NCBI RefSeq assembly: GCF_020166105.1
Contig: NZ_JAIUJY010000001.1
Span: 558,001 to 622,000 of the forward strand
Direction: 5' to 3'
Source of the DNA: Blastococcus sp. LR1
GTDB taxonomy: Bacteria > Actinomycetota > Actinomycetes > Mycobacteriales > Geodermatophilaceae
Length of the DNA: 64,000 nucleotides
This document shows, one piece after another, positions 63,961 through 64,000 of the stretch. The first letter of the stretch is position 1. Each line of letters opens with the position of its first letter. Position numbers and translations under genes: made by a program. A model generated the notes under the pieces. That model ran no database searches. It saw only the letters and a program-made list of their open reading frames with translations, and was not told where the DNA came from.

Positions 63961-64000
63961 TCAGCGGTCGCGCAGCGCCCGCAGGGCCGACTTCCGCGCC
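63961..64000 (-). CDS. possible C-terminal end of an unidentified gene
   Basis: On the minus strand the last codons read ARKSALRALRDR followed by TGA at 63961-63963. Only 12 residues are visible, basic and helical. The frame stays open to the window edge and the gap to the upstream PEP-mutase gene fits, but no family can be named. Confidence 0.3.
   Translation of the reverse strand, partial: ARKSALRALRDR

Overview
The window is high-GC actinobacterial DNA. The best family match is Geodermatophilaceae (Geodermatophilus or Blastococcus). Frequent GTG starts and tight ATGA/GTGA overlaps support an actinobacterium. Much of the gene order matches, from memory, the conserved actinobacterial core seen in Mycobacterium: glyS, uppS, recO, era, a CDA-like gene, a CorC-like gene, ybeY, phoH, rsmE, dnaJ, hrcA, hemW, lepA, rpsT, holA, comEA/comEC, degV, gpgP, rsfS, nadD, proA. 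The most specific clue is a selenocysteine tRNA with a CUA anticodon. UAG-programmed selenocysteine has been reported for Geodermatophilus and Blastococcus (Mukai and colleagues, 2016).

Layout. 1-11.4 kb: the 3' part of glyS, small unknowns, and a minus-strand core run (recO-uppS, era, CDA-like, CorC-like, ybeY, phoH). phoH is interrupted by an intein with the marks of a class 3 intein. 11.4-16.2 kb: a branched-chain amino-acid type ABC system in which permease and ATPase are fused. 16.5-19.8 kb: a PhnD/C/E-like oxyanion ABC transporter. 19.8-22.3 kb: cstA and its small partner. 22.3-25.4 kb: rsmE, dnaJ and hrcA behind a CIRCE operator. 25.5-31 kb: a DksA-like gene, hemW, an enoyl-CoA hydratase, and a large unknown membrane-anchored protein. 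31-37.6 kb: the selenocysteine machinery, selA-selB, tRNA-Sec(CUA) and selD, interleaved with a TetR/sterol-desaturase-like pair and a WYL protein. 37.5-41.6 kb: accessory genes, including a frameshifted EamA transporter, a TetR regulator, an oxidoreductase, a SugE/Gdx exporter under a guanidine-III riboswitch, and a small HTH gene with a Clp-N-domain gene. 41.6-44 kb: an MFS/LprG pair like the mycobacterial P55/LprG operon. 44-55.9 kb: lepA, rpsT, holA, comEC, comEA, degV, gpgP, rsfS and nadD. 56.2-59.8 kb: a VWA/MoxR pair and proA. 59.8-63.1 kb: a zinc-uptake operon znuA-znuC-znuB-zur with a Zur box. The right edge holds a PEP-mutase-family gene and the last codons of another gene.

How the genes work together. 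selA charges tRNA-Sec using selenophosphate made by SelD, and SelB delivers it to ribosomes at a stop codon marked by a SECIS element. The anticodon here would pair with UAG rather than UGA. At least six genes in the same window terminate with TAG, so decoding must depend on context. No selenoprotein gene with an in-frame TAG lies in the window. The oxyanion ABC transporter about 14 kb from selAB is a candidate selenium-oxyanion importer; this is inference only.

Two genes look disturbed by single-base shifts (eamA near 38030, and the last codons of comEC near 49900). Either could be a real mutation or a sequencing error.
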